A DNA stretch of 64,000 nucleotides from Myxococcales bacterium (GCA_021807105.1 JAKAPL010000010.1:1-64000), one strand, 5' to 3'; counted from the stretch's first letter, positions 9,993 to 18,329 are shown. Notes: generated by a model not told the origin, from the letters alone. Numbers and translations: made by a program.

Positions 9993-10978
9993 AGCAGGGA
10001 AACATCCTCGGCGAGGTCTGGAACCTCCCCCGCGGGACGAGCGAGATCGCGGGCAAGGACCCCGGCCGCTACCTCCAGTTCAACAGCCACATGGTGACGT
10101 TCTACCAGCAGACCTACGGGGAGCTGTCGCGCTTCTTCCTCGCCCTGCGCGAAGGCAAGCTCCTCGGCGCGCGCTGCCGGAAGTGCAAGCAGGTGCTCGT
10201 CCCCGCCTCGACCTGGCATTGCCCGACCTGCGACTTCGTCGAGATGGAGGAGGTCGACCTGCCCCACCGCGGCGTCCTCGCGGCCACGGCGCCGATCACC
10301 ATCTTCCCCTCGGCCTCGTTCATCGGGGAGGCGCCGTTCGCCCGCGGCTACGTCGACGTGGCCACTGACGCGCGCATCGCCTCCTTCCTGCCGTCGCGGC
10401 TGCGGACCACCACCGGCCTGCCCCGGCCCGGGATCTTCGTGAAGGGCGTCGAATTGAAGCTCGTCTTCGAGGACGATCGGATCGGCGCGATCCGGGACAT
10501 CTTCTGGGTCCCGATGAGCGAGGTCCCGGCGAGGCTGCGGCAGAAGAAGCCGCTCCTCGCTTCGGCCCTGAACTTCAAGAATCCACCCGCGCCCAAGGTC
10601 AGGAAGAGCCGCGAGGCCGCAGCGGCGCTCGGGGAGGCGCTCGCCGCCATGCGCGCGCTCGCCGGGAAGGTCACGAAGAGCCCGCGCGCGCAGAAGGACC
10701 TCGGCGGCCGCAAGCACGTCCTCGGCGTCACGACGGGCGGAGGCGGCTTCACCCTGAAGATCGAGAAGGGCGCGCTGCGCGTCGCCGCCGACCTCGCCAA
10801 GAAGACCGACTTCGTCCTAGTCGCGGAGGACCCCGCCGTCTTCTCCCGCTGGGTCGCCGACGGCTCCCTCACCGACGCCGCCGTCGAGGGCAAGCTCTGG
10901 CTCCCGAGCCGTGAGGCCTTCGGCGTCCTCCCCATCCTCGACCGGCTGCCCCGCTCGGTCCGCCGCGACGTGAAGTAG
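9989..10978 (+). CDS. Zn-ribbon/OB (DUF35) protein with C-terminal SCP2-like domain
   Basis: The 329-residue protein starts at GTG 9989 by four-base overlap with the thiolase-like gene. Residues about 55-80 form a rubredoxin-like zinc ribbon (ARCRKCKQVL, WHCPTCDFV), followed by an OB-fold region typical of the DUF35 acyl-CoA-associated family. After a basic linker (about residues 195-235), the last 90 residues (GGFTLKIEKGALRVAADLA, VADGSLTDAAVEGKLWLPS) resemble an SCP-2 sterol-carrier domain. DUF35 proteins form complexes with thiolase-like partners, which fits the coupling here. The SCP2 assignment is less certain than the ribbon. Confidence 0.7.
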   Translation: MKQGNILGEVWNLPRGTSEIAGKDPGRYLQFNSHMVTFYQQTYGELSRFFLALREGKLLGARCRKCKQVLVPASTWHCPTCDFVEMEEVDLPHRGVLAATAPITIFPSASFIGEAPFARGYVDVATDARIASFLPSRLRTTTGLPRPGIFVKGVELKLVFEDDRIGAIRDIFWVPMSEVPARLRQKKPLLASALNFKNPPAPKVRKSREAAAALGEALAAMRALAGKVTKSPRAQKDLGGRKHVLGVTTGGGGFTLKIEKGALRVAADLAKKTDFVLVAEDPAVFSRWVADGSLTDAAVEGKLWLPSREAFGVLPILDRLPRSVRRDVK

Positions 10979-11017
10979 CGGTCAGGCGGCCGCTCCGATC
11001 TCATCGGCTCCTAAAGG

Positions 11018-11034
11018 CCCCATCGAAGATGGGG
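11018..11034. terminator. Hairpin between convergent genes
   Basis: CCCCATC-gaa-GATGGGG forms a perfect seven-bp stem midway between the converging DUF35 gene and arsC. There is no T-tract, so it may be a bidirectional end point or RNA-stabilising hairpin rather than a classic terminator. The same stem occurs at 58715-58731 in the opposite sense. Confidence 0.4.
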
Positions 11035-11083
11035 ACCGGGTGGAGGGCAGAGCGTAGAAGGGGCGAGTGAGGTCAGCCGCTCG

Positions 11084-11485
11084 CTACCGCTGCCAGCCGC
11101 GCTCCTCGACGAGCCGCTGGACACGGCCCTGGATCTCGTCGCGGAGCGCGCGGACCCGCTCGATCGTCTGGCCCCTCGGGTCCACGAGCTGCCAGTCCTC
11201 GTGCGGCAGGCCGGGGACGTGCGGGCAGGCGTCGCCGCAGCCCATCGTGACGAGGAGCTGCGCCTGGCGCGCCAGCTCGTCGGTCAGCCGCCGGGGCACC
11301 GCGGCCGCGAGGTCGATGCCGATCTCGGCGAGGACGGCGACCACCTCCGGCTGTACCCGCTCGGCCGGCCGCGTCCCCGCCGACAGGGTGCAGGCCTTGG
11401 CCGGGTCGGCGGCGGCCGTGAAGAGCGCGGCCGCGAGCTGGGAGCGGCCGGCGTTGTGGACGCAGGCGAACAGGACGGTGGTCAC
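11084..11485 (-). CDS. arsC: Arsenate reductase, LMW-phosphatase/thioredoxin-coupled type
   Basis: The enzyme reduces arsenate to arsenite with a Cys relay, in the cytoplasm. The 133-residue protein opens [20 protein letters not shown], the CX5R phosphatase loop (CVHNAGR) of this class. [12 protein letters not shown] supplies the second and third redox Cys. The GTG start overlaps the acr3 stop as GTGA. It is the last gene of the arsenic operon. Enzymes of this type are re-reduced by thioredoxin; the operon's own thioredoxin-like protein appears membrane-anchored, so a housekeeping thioredoxin may serve instead. Confidence 0.93.
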   Translation of the reverse strand: MTTVLFACVHNAGRSQLAAALFTAAADPAKACTLSAGTRPAERVQPEVVAVLAEIGIDLAAAVPRRLTDELARQAQLLVTMGCGDACPHVPGLPHEDWQLVDPRGQTIERVRALRDEIQGRVQRLVEERGWQR

Positions 11486-12555
11486 GCGGGGGCCTCACGG
11501 GGGAAGCGACGCTCCAGCCGGAGCGCGACGTTGACGAGACCGATCAGGACGGGCACCTCCACGAGGGGGCCGATGATGGCCGCGAAGGCGGCGTCGCTGT
11601 GGACCCCGAACGTGCCGATGGCCACCGCGAGCGCGAGCTCGAAGTTGTTGGAGGCAGCCGTGAACGACAGGGTCGCGCACTGGGGGTAGCTCGCGCGTGC
11701 GCGCCGGCTCATCGCGAACGAAGCAGCGAACATCAGCACGAAGTAGAAGAGCAGCGGGAGCGCGACGCGGACGGCGTCGAGCGGCAGCCTCAGGATGGCC
11801 TCGCCCTGGAGCGAGAACATCACCACGATGGTGAAGAGCAACGCCACCAACGTGAGCGGCGCGATCCGGGGCGCGAAGACGCCGTCATACCACTCTGCCC
11901 CTCTGGCCGAGAGGAGGGTACGCCGCACGAGGAAGCCGGCGGCGAACGGGATCCCGAGGTAGACGGCCACGCTCCGCGCGATCTCGACGATGCCGATCGT
12001 ACCCGCCGCCCCGACCGCGGCCACGGGCAGCCCGAGCCAGCGCGGCAGGACGGTCGCGAAGAACCACGCGTAGGCCGAGAAGAAGACGAGCTGGAAGATC
12101 GAATTCAGCGCCACGAGGCCGGCCGCAAGCTCGCGATCGCCGTGCCCGAGATCGTTCCAGACGATCACCATCGCGATGCAGCGGGCGAGGCCGATGAGGA
12201 TGACGCCGGCCATGTAGCCCGGCTGGCCACGCAGGAAGAGGGCTGCGAGCGCGAACATCAGGATCGGCCCCACGATCCAGTTCTGGACGAGCGAGAGGGC
12301 GAGCACGCGCTGGTTGCGGAACACCAGCCCGAGCCGCTCGTAACGGACCCGGGCGAGCGGGGGGAACATCATCACGATCAGCCCCACCGCGATGGGGAGG
12401 GAGGTCGTCCCGACGCTCATCCGGTTCAGCGCCGGAGTCACCGACGGCGCGACATGGCTGATCCAGACGCCCGCACCCATGGCGAGGAAGATCCAGACCG
12501 TGAGGTAGCGGTCCAAGACACCCAACTTCTTGGCGGCGCCGTCGGGGTTCGTCAT
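11482..12555 (-). CDS. acr3: Arsenite efflux permease, ACR3 family
   Basis: A ten-helix carrier that exports arsenite across the inner membrane, driven by the proton motive force and possibly assisted by ArsA. The N terminus ([22 protein letters not shown]) and the helix with the family Cys and nearby polar residues ([31 protein letters not shown]) are typical of ACR3 rather than ArsB. The chosen ATG at 12555 has GGGAGGG just upstream and begins MTNPDG; the ORF-track GTG adds four codons. It lies 15 bases after ccdA. Length (357 residues) is normal. Confidence 0.92.
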   Translation of the reverse strand: MTNPDGAAKKLGVLDRYLTVWIFLAMGAGVWISHVAPSVTPALNRMSVGTTSLPIAVGLIVMMFPPLARVRYERLGLVFRNQRVLALSLVQNWIVGPILMFALAALFLRGQPGYMAGVILIGLARCIAMVIVWNDLGHGDRELAAGLVALNSIFQLVFFSAYAWFFATVLPRWLGLPVAAVGAAGTIGIVEIARSVAVYLGIPFAAGFLVRRTLLSARGAEWYDGVFAPRIAPLTLVALLFTIVVMFSLQGEAILRLPLDAVRVALPLLFYFVLMFAASFAMSRRARASYPQCATLSFTAASNNFELALAVAIGTFGVHSDAAFAAIIGPLVEVPVLIGLVNVALRLERRFPREAPA

Positions 12556-12570
12556 CGTCCCTCCCACGGC

Positions 12571-13269
12571 TCATGCACGGTAGATGAGCAGCCCGGCGCC
12601 GAGCAGCAGCAGAAGGCCGCAGAGGCTCTTCACGGCGGCGAGCGCCTTCGAGCGCGCGTTCCATTTCAGATAGCGCTGCACCACGTCCGCCGACGACCCG
12701 GCGAGTCCGATCAGCCCGCAGTGTCCGACCCCGAAGGCAAGGAAGAGGGCCGCGGCGAGGATCGGCTCAGAGCCCGCGCGCCCGAAGGTCACCCCGAGGA
12801 CCGGGGCCAGGAACGCGAACGTGCACGGGCTCAAGCCGATTCCGAAGAGCGCGCCGAGCAGGGCGACGGCCAGGGCCCCTCCTCGGGGTCTCCCCTCGAT
12901 CGACAGGCCCCGAAACGGGAGGCGCACGACCCGGAGCAGATAGAGGCCCGACACGAGGAACAGCGCCGCGACGCCGTAGTTCGTCACGGCGCCGAGGCCC
13001 TGAACCGCGTAGCCCGCCGCGGCCACGACCAGGCCCAGCACAGCGAGCGCGACCAGCATCCCGCCCGCGAACGCGAAGGAAAGGCGTGCCGCGCGACCGG
13101 GCTCGTCCCCGTCCACCCCGGTCCCGACGAATCCGACGACGAGCGGGATCATCCCGAGGTGGCAGGGGCTCAGCAGCACGCTGAGGACCCCCCAGAGCAG
13201 CGACGCGCCGAGCGCCAACGCTGTAGAGGCCCCGAGGGCACCCGTCACCCTGAACACGAGGTCGTTCAT
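12571..13269 (-). CDS. CcdA/DsbD-type thiol-disulfide membrane transporter
   Basis: The 232-residue protein has six or more membrane segments and two characteristic Cys-Pro motifs, LLSPCHLGMIPLVVGFVG in helix 1 and IGLSPCTFAFLAPVLGV in helix 4. Proteins of this family carry electrons from cytoplasmic thioredoxin to periplasmic thiols. ATG 13269 starts the conserved region and overlaps the stop of the thioredoxin gene by four bases. CcdA-plus-thioredoxin pairs are seen in some arsenic operons and are thought to keep thiols reduced under arsenic stress; that role is inferred here. Confidence 0.85.
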   Translation of the reverse strand: MNDLVFRVTGALGASTALALGASLLWGVLSVLLSPCHLGMIPLVVGFVGTGVDGDEPGRAARLSFAFAGGMLVALAVLGLVVAAAGYAVQGLGAVTNYGVAALFLVSGLYLLRVVRLPFRGLSIEGRPRGGALAVALLGALFGIGLSPCTFAFLAPVLGVTFGRAGSEPILAAALFLAFGVGHCGLIGLAGSSADVVQRYLKWNARSKALAAVKSLCGLLLLLGAGLLIYRA

Positions 13270-13742
13270 GGCACGCGACCCGGCCGCGCTTTGCCGAGGC
13301 CGTAACCGAGCGCCGACCATTCGGCGACCACCGCATCGGTGGGCATGATGCCGACGTGGCGGAAAAGCTCCCTGCCATCGGGACTAAAGAAGATCTGTGT
13401 GGGGATCATCCGGATCCCGTACTTGTCCATGGCCTCCGGGTGCTCCGCCGTGTTCACGAACTCGGCCCGCAGGGCGTCTGGGTATTGCCGCTCGAGCTCG
13501 GACATCACCCCGATCATGACCTTGCACGGCGCGCAGCTCGTCATGCCGAAGTCCACGATCCGCGGCAAGGAGCGCCCGGCCGCCGCCGCGGTGCCCACCC
13601 CCGGCGAAGAGTGCCCCCCTCCCGGAGCGAGGAGTGGATGCGCCTTGAGCACCACGGGAACCGCCACGACCACCGCGCCGATCGAGAGCGCCGCGAGGAC
13701 GGACTTCGCGGACGTCGCGTGACGGGCCGACTCGTCAACCAT
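13266..13742 (-). CDS. Membrane-anchored thioredoxin-like protein
   Basis: This 158-residue protein has an N-terminal anchor or signal (SVLAALSIGAVVVAVPVVLKA) and a thioredoxin fold with the active site FGMTSCAPCKVMI. The cis-Pro loop reads GIRMIPTQIFF and is followed by SPDGRELFRHVG. The domain should face the periplasm, where the neighbouring CcdA-type protein could reduce it. Its start lies inside the end of arsA (ATGGTTGA, eight-base overlap), so translation is probably coupled. Confidence 0.88.
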   Translation of the reverse strand: MVDESARHATSAKSVLAALSIGAVVVAVPVVLKAHPLLAPGGGHSSPGVGTAAAAGRSLPRIVDFGMTSCAPCKVMIGVMSELERQYPDALRAEFVNTAEHPEAMDKYGIRMIPTQIFFSPDGRELFRHVGIMPTDAVVAEWSALGYGLGKARPGRVP

Positions 13743-15714
13743 GAAGGATCTCCTCGGACCGTGAATAAGACGGGCTCAGGGGTGTTGGGGCCTCTGGCGC
13801 GCCCGCTCGCCAGGCTTCGAGCACGAGACGAGGCGCATGGCGCGCGAGGTCGCGTAGAAACGGCGCCTCGTGCGCTCGCCGAGACCGCAGCACCGGGTCG
13901 CTCACGTCCAACGGGGTGAGACTCTGGTTCACGATCCAGGCGAAGGGCTGGATTTCCGCGCGCGAGAGGTCCCGCTCGAGCTGCATCGCCTCGTGAACCG
14001 GCGTCGCTTCCGGAAGCGTGACGAGGAGCACGCGGGTGTAGTCCGGGTCCCGCAGCCTGGGCAGGAGCCGTTGCACGGCGTCGGGGCTCCCGCTCGGCTT
14101 GCGCAGGACCTCGCGGTGGTAGGCCTCGGCGGCGTCGAGCAGGAGGAGCGTGTGGCCCGTCGGGGCCGTGTCGATGACCACGAATCGGTCCTCGCCCTGC
14201 GCCACCGTCTCGGCGAACGCACGGAACACCGCGATCTCCTCGGTGCAGGGGCTGCGAAGATCCTCTTCGAGCAACGCCTTGCCCTGCGCGTCGAGATCCC
14301 CGCCCGCCGCGGACAGCACCTCTTCGGTGTAGCGCCGGGTCTCTGCCGCGGGATCGATGCGTGTCACGTCGAGCCAGGACCCGGCGGGGCCCAGTTCCCG
14401 CGCGGCCTGCTCGACGTGGGCGGCCGGGTCCGTCGTGGTGAGCGTGACCGGATAGCCCCGGCGGGAGAGCTCGCCGGCGAGTCGAGCCGCGACGGTCGTC
14501 TTCCCGACGCCGCCCTTGCCCATCGTCATCACGACGCCCTTGCCCTGCCTCGCGATCGCGTCGACCAGCGCCTCGATTGAATACTCTGGCCTTTCGGCCT
14601 CCGCCCGTCGGCCGGCGGAGCCGGCCTCCTCCATTGGATGCTCCGGCCTTTCGGCCTCTGCCCGTCGGCCGGCGGAGCCGGCCTCCTCCATTGGATGCTC
14701 CGGCCTTTCGGCCTCTGCCCGTCGGCCGGCGGAGCCGGCCTCCTCCATTGGATGCTCCGGCCTTTCGGCCTCCGCCCGTCGGCCGGCGGAGCCGGCCTCC
14801 TCCATTGGATGCTCCGGCCTTTCGGCCTCCGCCCGCGTGCCCAGTTTGCGAAGCGCGTCGAGTCCTACGAGCCCGAACGGCAGCAGCGGGAGCTCGATCC
14901 GTGCCAGATCGCGCAAGCCCACGGGCAGTCCTCCGAGCGAGGCAGCGCCCCGGGCCTCCATGGCGACGGCCGTGGCGTCGCTCGCATCCCGCGCCCGGAA
15001 GACACCGTTCAGGACGAGTTGAACGTTCGCGACCCCCAGCAGGGCCAGTTCGGCCCGGGTGCGTTCAGCTTCGGCGAGGGAAGACCGCTCGGGCCGCGCG
15101 ACCAGCACCAACGTCGTCTGCGCGGGATCGCGGAGCGCGGCATTGGACGCCGCGTACAGCGCCCGTTGCGCGGTCAACCCGCCGAGCGGACCGAGACAGG
15201 AGGTTGCGCCGACGTTCGTGTCGATGAAGCTCGACCAGGCGGCCGGCAGCTCGAGCAGGCGCAGGGTATGCCCCGTCGGCGCGGTGTCGAAGAGGACGTG
15301 GTCGAACCCGGCCGTCGCAGTCTCGTCGCCGAGCAGCTTCGAGAACTCGTCGAACGCCGCGATCTCGACGGTGCAGGCGCCCGAGAGCTGCTCCTCGATG
15401 CTGGCCACGGCGGCTGCCGGCAAGACGCCACGGTACGGTCCGACCACACGTTCGCGGTATGCCTGCGCGGCCCGTTCGGGATCGACGTTCAGCGCCGAGA
15501 GGCCCCGCGCGCCCGGCACCTGCGTCGGGGCCGAGGTGAGCGTCACGCCGAGCACCTCATCGAGGTTCGAGGCCGGGTCAGTGCTTACGAGGAGCACCCG
15601 CCGGCCCGCGTCCGCGAGCCCCAGGGCCGTCGCGCAGGCCAGGGACGTCTTGCCGACGCCCCCTTTGCCTGTGAAGAAGAGGATGCGGGTCGGATTCTCG
15701 ACGAGAGAGGGCAT
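13735..15714 (-). CDS. arsA: Arsenite-stimulated ATPase, tandem-domain ArsA
   Basis: The 659-residue protein has two homologous ATPase halves. The first carries FFTGKGGVGKTSLACAT and DTAPTGHTLRLLELP; the second carries TMGKGGVGKTTVAARLA and DTAPTGHTLLLLDAAE. Metalloid-binding Cys equivalents are visible in SGACTVEIAAF, TSCLGPLGG and RSPCTEEIAVF, corresponding to the three Cys of the E. coli enzyme. ArsA receives arsenite from ArsD and energises export. The linker is expanded by four 19-residue repeats. The last residues before the stop come from a family A element end. It lies 12 bases after arsD and overlaps the thioredoxin gene. Confidence 0.95.
   Translation of the reverse strand: MPSLVENPTRILFFTGKGGVGKTSLACATALGLADAGRRVLLVSTDPASNLDEVLGVTLTSAPTQVPGARGLSALNVDPERAAQAYRERVVGPYRGVLPAAAVASIEEQLSGACTVEIAAFDEFSKLLGDETATAGFDHVLFDTAPTGHTLRLLELPAAWSSFIDTNVGATSCLGPLGGLTAQRALYAASNAALRDPAQTTLVLVARPERSSLAEAERTRAELALLGVANVQLVLNGVFRARDASDATAVAMEARGAASLGGLPVGLRDLARIELPLLPFGLVGLDALRKLGTRAEAERPEHPMEEAGSAGRRAEAERPEHPMEEAGSAGRRAEAERPEHPMEEAGSAGRRAEAERPEHPMEEAGSAGRRAEAERPEYSIEALVDAIARQGKGVVMTMGKGGVGKTTVAARLAGELSRRGYPVTLTTTDPAAHVEQAARELGPAGSWLDVTRIDPAAETRRYTEEVLSAAGGDLDAQGKALLEEDLRSPCTEEIAVFRAFAETVAQGEDRFVVIDTAPTGHTLLLLDAAEAYHREVLRKPSGSPDAVQRLLPRLRDPDYTRVLLVTLPEATPVHEAMQLERDLSRAEIQPFAWIVNQSLTPLDVSDPVLRSRRAHEAPFLRDLARHAPRLVLEAWRAGAPEAPTPLSPSYSRSEEILHG
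13755..13775. mobile_element. Solitary right end of element A inside arsA
   Basis: CGGACCGTGAATAAGACGGGC matches the terminal bases of element A copy 1 and is followed by TCAGG, as in copy 1. No other part of the element remains. Read on the minus strand it encodes part of the last residues of ArsA (SPSYSRS). It may be what is left after deletion of a full copy. Confidence 0.65.
14581..14837 (-). repeat. In-frame 57-bp tandem repeat in the ArsA linker
   Basis: Four near-identical 57-bp units begin at 14581, 14638, 14695 and 14752, with a partial unit at 14809. Each encodes a 19-residue block (AEAERPEHPMEEAGSAGRR) between the two ATPase halves. Differences are few (CCTCTG/CCTCCG), so the array is recent or homogenised. 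The period keeps the reading frame. Confidence 0.9.
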
Positions 15715-15726
15715 CGCGGCGCTCCT

Positions 15727-16353
15727 TCAGCAGCAGCTCTTCTTCTGCGCCGTCGCCCTCTCCGCGGTCGACGAACCGCAGCAACTGCCCGACTTGGCCT
15801 CGGCAACCGTGACCTCGCCCCCGCCACCGCCGAGGTACCGATCGATGAGCTCGCGCAGCGCCTTGGCCGGCGTCTCCCTCACGGTCTGCGCGACCATCGC
15901 CGCGCGGAGCATGTCGTCTCGCGACACGCCCAGCTTCCGGGCCGCGTCGTAGTGGAACCGGAAGCAGGGCTCACAACCGGAACCAATGGCCGCTCCGATG
16001 GCGACGAGTTCGGACACCGGCTCCGTGAAGAGACTCGGTGCGGGCAGGTCGACGCCAGCCCATCCGGCGAGCTCGGCGCGCGACGGATAGACACCGCTGC
16101 TCTTGATCTCACCGTTCACCTTCACGAGCGGCAGGCCTGCGTCGCCCTTTGTCTCCAGGACCGCCTTCACCGCGGCGTCCTCGGCGAACGCGCCCGGCTG
16201 CTGGCCGAGATTGAAGCGCTCGACAGCCGCCCCCTGACCCGCGAGCCAATCGAGGTCGGCCGCGAAACGGACGAGCTTCGGGTCGACGGAAGGACCACAG
16301 ACTCCGCTCGAGCAGCACATCGCGGGATCGAAGACACGAATCACGGCAGGCAT
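15727..16353 (-). CDS. arsD: ArsD metallochaperone fused to an AhpD/carboxymuconolactone decarboxylase-like domain
   Basis: This 208-residue protein begins MPAVIRVFDPAMCCSSGVCG, the ArsD arsenite site with a Cys pair plus a third Cys. The ArsD part runs to about residue 105 (GLPLVKVNGEIKSSGVYP). Residues about 110-175 are an AhpD-like domain with the redox motif GCEPCFRFHYDAARKLGV. The tail has two further Cys pairs (SCCGSS and KKSCC), seen in some ArsD proteins. ArsD passes arsenite to ArsA, whose gene is next. The added CxxC domain could give thiol-reductase or peroxidase activity. ATG 16353 is used because the upstream ORF extension is not conserved-looking. Confidence 0.88.
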   Translation of the reverse strand: MPAVIRVFDPAMCCSSGVCGPSVDPKLVRFAADLDWLAGQGAAVERFNLGQQPGAFAEDAAVKAVLETKGDAGLPLVKVNGEIKSSGVYPSRAELAGWAGVDLPAPSLFTEPVSELVAIGAAIGSGCEPCFRFHYDAARKLGVSRDDMLRAAMVAQTVRETPAKALRELIDRYLGGGGGEVTVAEAKSGSCCGSSTAERATAQKKSCC

Positions 16354-16382
16354 GGGGCTTCCTTTCGTCGTGAGGCGAGAGT

Positions 16383-16745
16383 TCACGAACACGCGCGCGG
16401 GCCCAGTTCGCGGGTCAGCCGCCCGACGATCGCCCGCGTCGACGCCGATCGCCGGAACCGGCGGACCAGAGCTCCGAGCTGAGCCGCGCAGGCGGGATCG
16501 GGCGGCCGCGCGAGCCGGTAGTGAATCCAGCGCTGGTTGCGGCGCGTCTCGACGATCCCCGCGGCGCGGAGGGTCCCGAGCTGGCGCGAGGTCGTCGATT
16601 GTGGCAGCCCGAGCGCCGCTTGGAGGTGGCAGACACAGAGCTCACGCTGGGCGAGCAGGGCCACCATGCCGAGTCGCACGGGGTCCCCGAGCGCCCTATG
16701 AAACTGCGCCAGCGGGCCCAGGTCGCCAATGGGGTGCGCATTCAC
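16383..16745 (-). CDS. arsR: ArsR-family metalloregulatory repressor
   Basis: The 120-residue winged-helix protein contains RELCVCHLQAALGLPQSTTS, the classic As(III)-binding CVCHL motif next to the recognition helix, and the wing RRNQRWIHYRL. It should repress the operon until arsenite binds. It is first in the operon, 29 bases upstream of arsD. The start is GTG 16745. A promoter whose -10 hexamer lies six bases before it implies a leaderless message. Confidence 0.93.
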   Translation of the reverse strand: MNAHPIGDLGPLAQFHRALGDPVRLGMVALLAQRELCVCHLQAALGLPQSTTSRQLGTLRAAGIVETRRNQRWIHYRLARPPDPACAAQLGALVRRFRRSASTRAIVGRLTRELGPRACS

Positions 16746-16751
16746 GTATTC

Positions 16752-16780
16752 AGTTTAACGGATGTAGCGTTCAGCGTCAA
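16752..16780 (-). promoter_or_regulatory. ars operon promoter, leaderless
   Basis: Minus-strand TTGACG (16775-16780), a 17-bp spacer and TAAACT (16752-16757), then six bases to GTG 16745. The +1 should coincide with the start codon. The region is locally AT-rich compared with its surroundings. An ArsR operator would be expected to overlap, but no clear dyad is seen. Confidence 0.6.
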
Positions 16781-16937
16781 GCCCCCGCTGGCCCCGGGCT
16801 CCGCTCGCCGCGAAATGTCCCCGGCGGGCCGCGGGCGTGACCCGCGGGGCCGCAGAGGCAGCCCGACGGGCCGGGATCCCCCAAGGCTCGGATCGACCTT
16901 TCGTCGTGCGTCCGCGGCCGTGTTATGACGGCGCACA

Positions 16938-17720
16938 ATGGTCGCCTACCTCCGACTCCTCGCCCGCGTCGCGGCCACTGCCGCGCGGCGATCACTCGCC
17001 GGCTGGCCGGTCGCGCTCTCCGTTTTCCTGTACGCGGCCATCCTGGTGGCGGCGGGTATGCTCTTCGGGCGGCTGGGACTTGCCGGGGGGTTCATCCTGG
17101 GATTCGTGGAGGCCGCCTGCGTCTCGGGCTACCTCTACCTCCTGTCGGTCGTCGTCTCCGGGAGCAGGCTCGCCTGGGGCGACGTGCGGGACGGATTCCT
17201 CGCGCTCCTCTGGGACGTCATCGGCGTCCTCTTCTTCCTCTGGCTGGCTTCGTTCGGCGTCGAGGCGCTCATCCGGATGGCGGGCCCGCACGGCGAGGCG
17301 GTCGGCGCGGGCTGGGGCCTGATCGTCGCCATTTTCCTGAACCCGATCCCCGAGCTGATCTACCAGCGGCGCGCTCCGGGCCGGACGGTCGATCGGCTCG
17401 TCGCGAGCGCCCGCTTCGTGCAGGACCATTGGATCGAGTGGTTCGTCCCGAACCTCCTGTTCGGCGTGGCCCTGCTCGGCCTCGTGTTCGGCGCGGGCGC
17501 GTACCAGGCACGCTTCCTGATCATCGCGCTGCCCTCTCTCTTCTCGCTCGAAGGCGCCTTCCAGCTCGCGCCGGCCCTGCTCGGCCGAGGCGACGCGCTC
17601 TGGGTGGCCCCGCTCGTCCTCGCGCTCTGCCACTACGCGATGGTCTTCCGCGGGCTCCTGTTCCAGGAGATCGCCCGCGGCGGCTGGCGAGCGCGGGCGC
17701 TGCGCGACGCCTGGCGGTGA
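16938..17720 (+). CDS. Hypothetical multi-pass membrane protein
   Basis: The 260-residue protein has about six hydrophobic segments (for example ALSVFLYAAILVAAGMLFG, GVLFFLWLASFGVEALI, LLFGVALLGLVFGAGAY) with short basic loops. There is no signal peptide or recognisable active-site motif. NPIPELIYQRR and VQDHWIEWFVPNL are the most distinctive polar stretches. The gene is divergent from the ars operon and lies three bases before the DedA-like gene, so the two are likely co-transcribed. I do not recognise the family. Confidence 0.75.
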   Translation: MVAYLRLLARVAATAARRSLAGWPVALSVFLYAAILVAAGMLFGRLGLAGGFILGFVEAACVSGYLYLLSVVVSGSRLAWGDVRDGFLALLWDVIGVLFFLWLASFGVEALIRMAGPHGEAVGAGWGLIVAIFLNPIPELIYQRRAPGRTVDRLVASARFVQDHWIEWFVPNLLFGVALLGLVFGAGAYQARFLIIALPSLFSLEGAFQLAPALLGRGDALWVAPLVLALCHYAMVFRGLLFQEIARGGWRARALRDAWR

Positions 17721-17723
17721 GCG

Positions 17724-18329
17724 GTGGTCCACCTCGCCGACCGCGTCCTCGCCTGGCTCGCCGCCTCGGGCCCGGTCGCGCCGCTCCTCGTCTTCGCGTT
17801 CGTCTTCGCGGAGAGCGGCCTGCTCCTCTTCGTCCCCGGGGAGACCGCGGTCGTCGCCGGGGGGGTGCTCTCCGCGTCGGGCGCGCTCCCGCTCTCGCAC
17901 GCGCTCGCCGCAGCGGTCGGTGGGGCGGTTCTCGGCGACGGCGCCGGCTACTACTGGGGGCGCGGGCCGGGACGGCGCCGCTTCGCGGCGAAGGGGCACT
18001 TCCTGCTCCTGCACGAGCGTCAGGTGCGGCGAGTCGAGGAGATCCTCGCGCGCTGGGGCGTGCCCGCGGTGCTCGGGGCGCGCTTCTTCCCGTTGGCGCG
18101 GGTGGCGGGCCCGTTCGTCTTCGGTCTGACGGGCCTTCCGCCGCGGCGGTTCTTCCCCTGGATGGCGATCGCGGACGTCGTCTGGGGGATCGCCTACACG
18201 CTGCTCGGCTGGCTGCTCGCGGACGCCTGGGAGGACCTCCACCCGTGGCTGACCCACGTTCGCTGGTTGGCGATCCTCTCGATCCTCGCGGCGGCGGGCG
18301 CGTGGCTCCTCTGGCGCCGCCGGCGATGA
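17724..18329 (+). CDS. DedA/SNARE-associated (VTT domain) membrane protein
   Basis: This 201-residue protein follows the DedA layout: FAFVFAESGLLLFVPGETAV near the N terminus with the family Glu and F-x-P-G-E motif, GGAVLGDGAGYYWGR, then LGARFFPLARVAGPFVFGLTG with the conserved Arg and Gly residues and a final membrane helix. DedA proteins are linked to lipid carrier flipping (undecaprenyl phosphate) and envelope homeostasis. Start GTG 17724 follows the previous stop by three bases. Confidence 0.88.
   Translation: MVHLADRVLAWLAASGPVAPLLVFAFVFAESGLLLFVPGETAVVAGGVLSASGALPLSHALAAAVGGAVLGDGAGYYWGRGPGRRRFAAKGHFLLLHERQVRRVEEILARWGVPAVLGARFFPLARVAGPFVFGLTGLPPRRFFPWMAIADVVWGIAYTLLGWLLADAWEDLHPWLTHVRWLAILSILAAAGAWLLWRRRR

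Noticed and set aside
14581-14837. Possible CRISPR or assembly artefact
   Set aside because: Units are contiguous, in frame and coding, with small differences between copies; it fits a protein tandem repeat.
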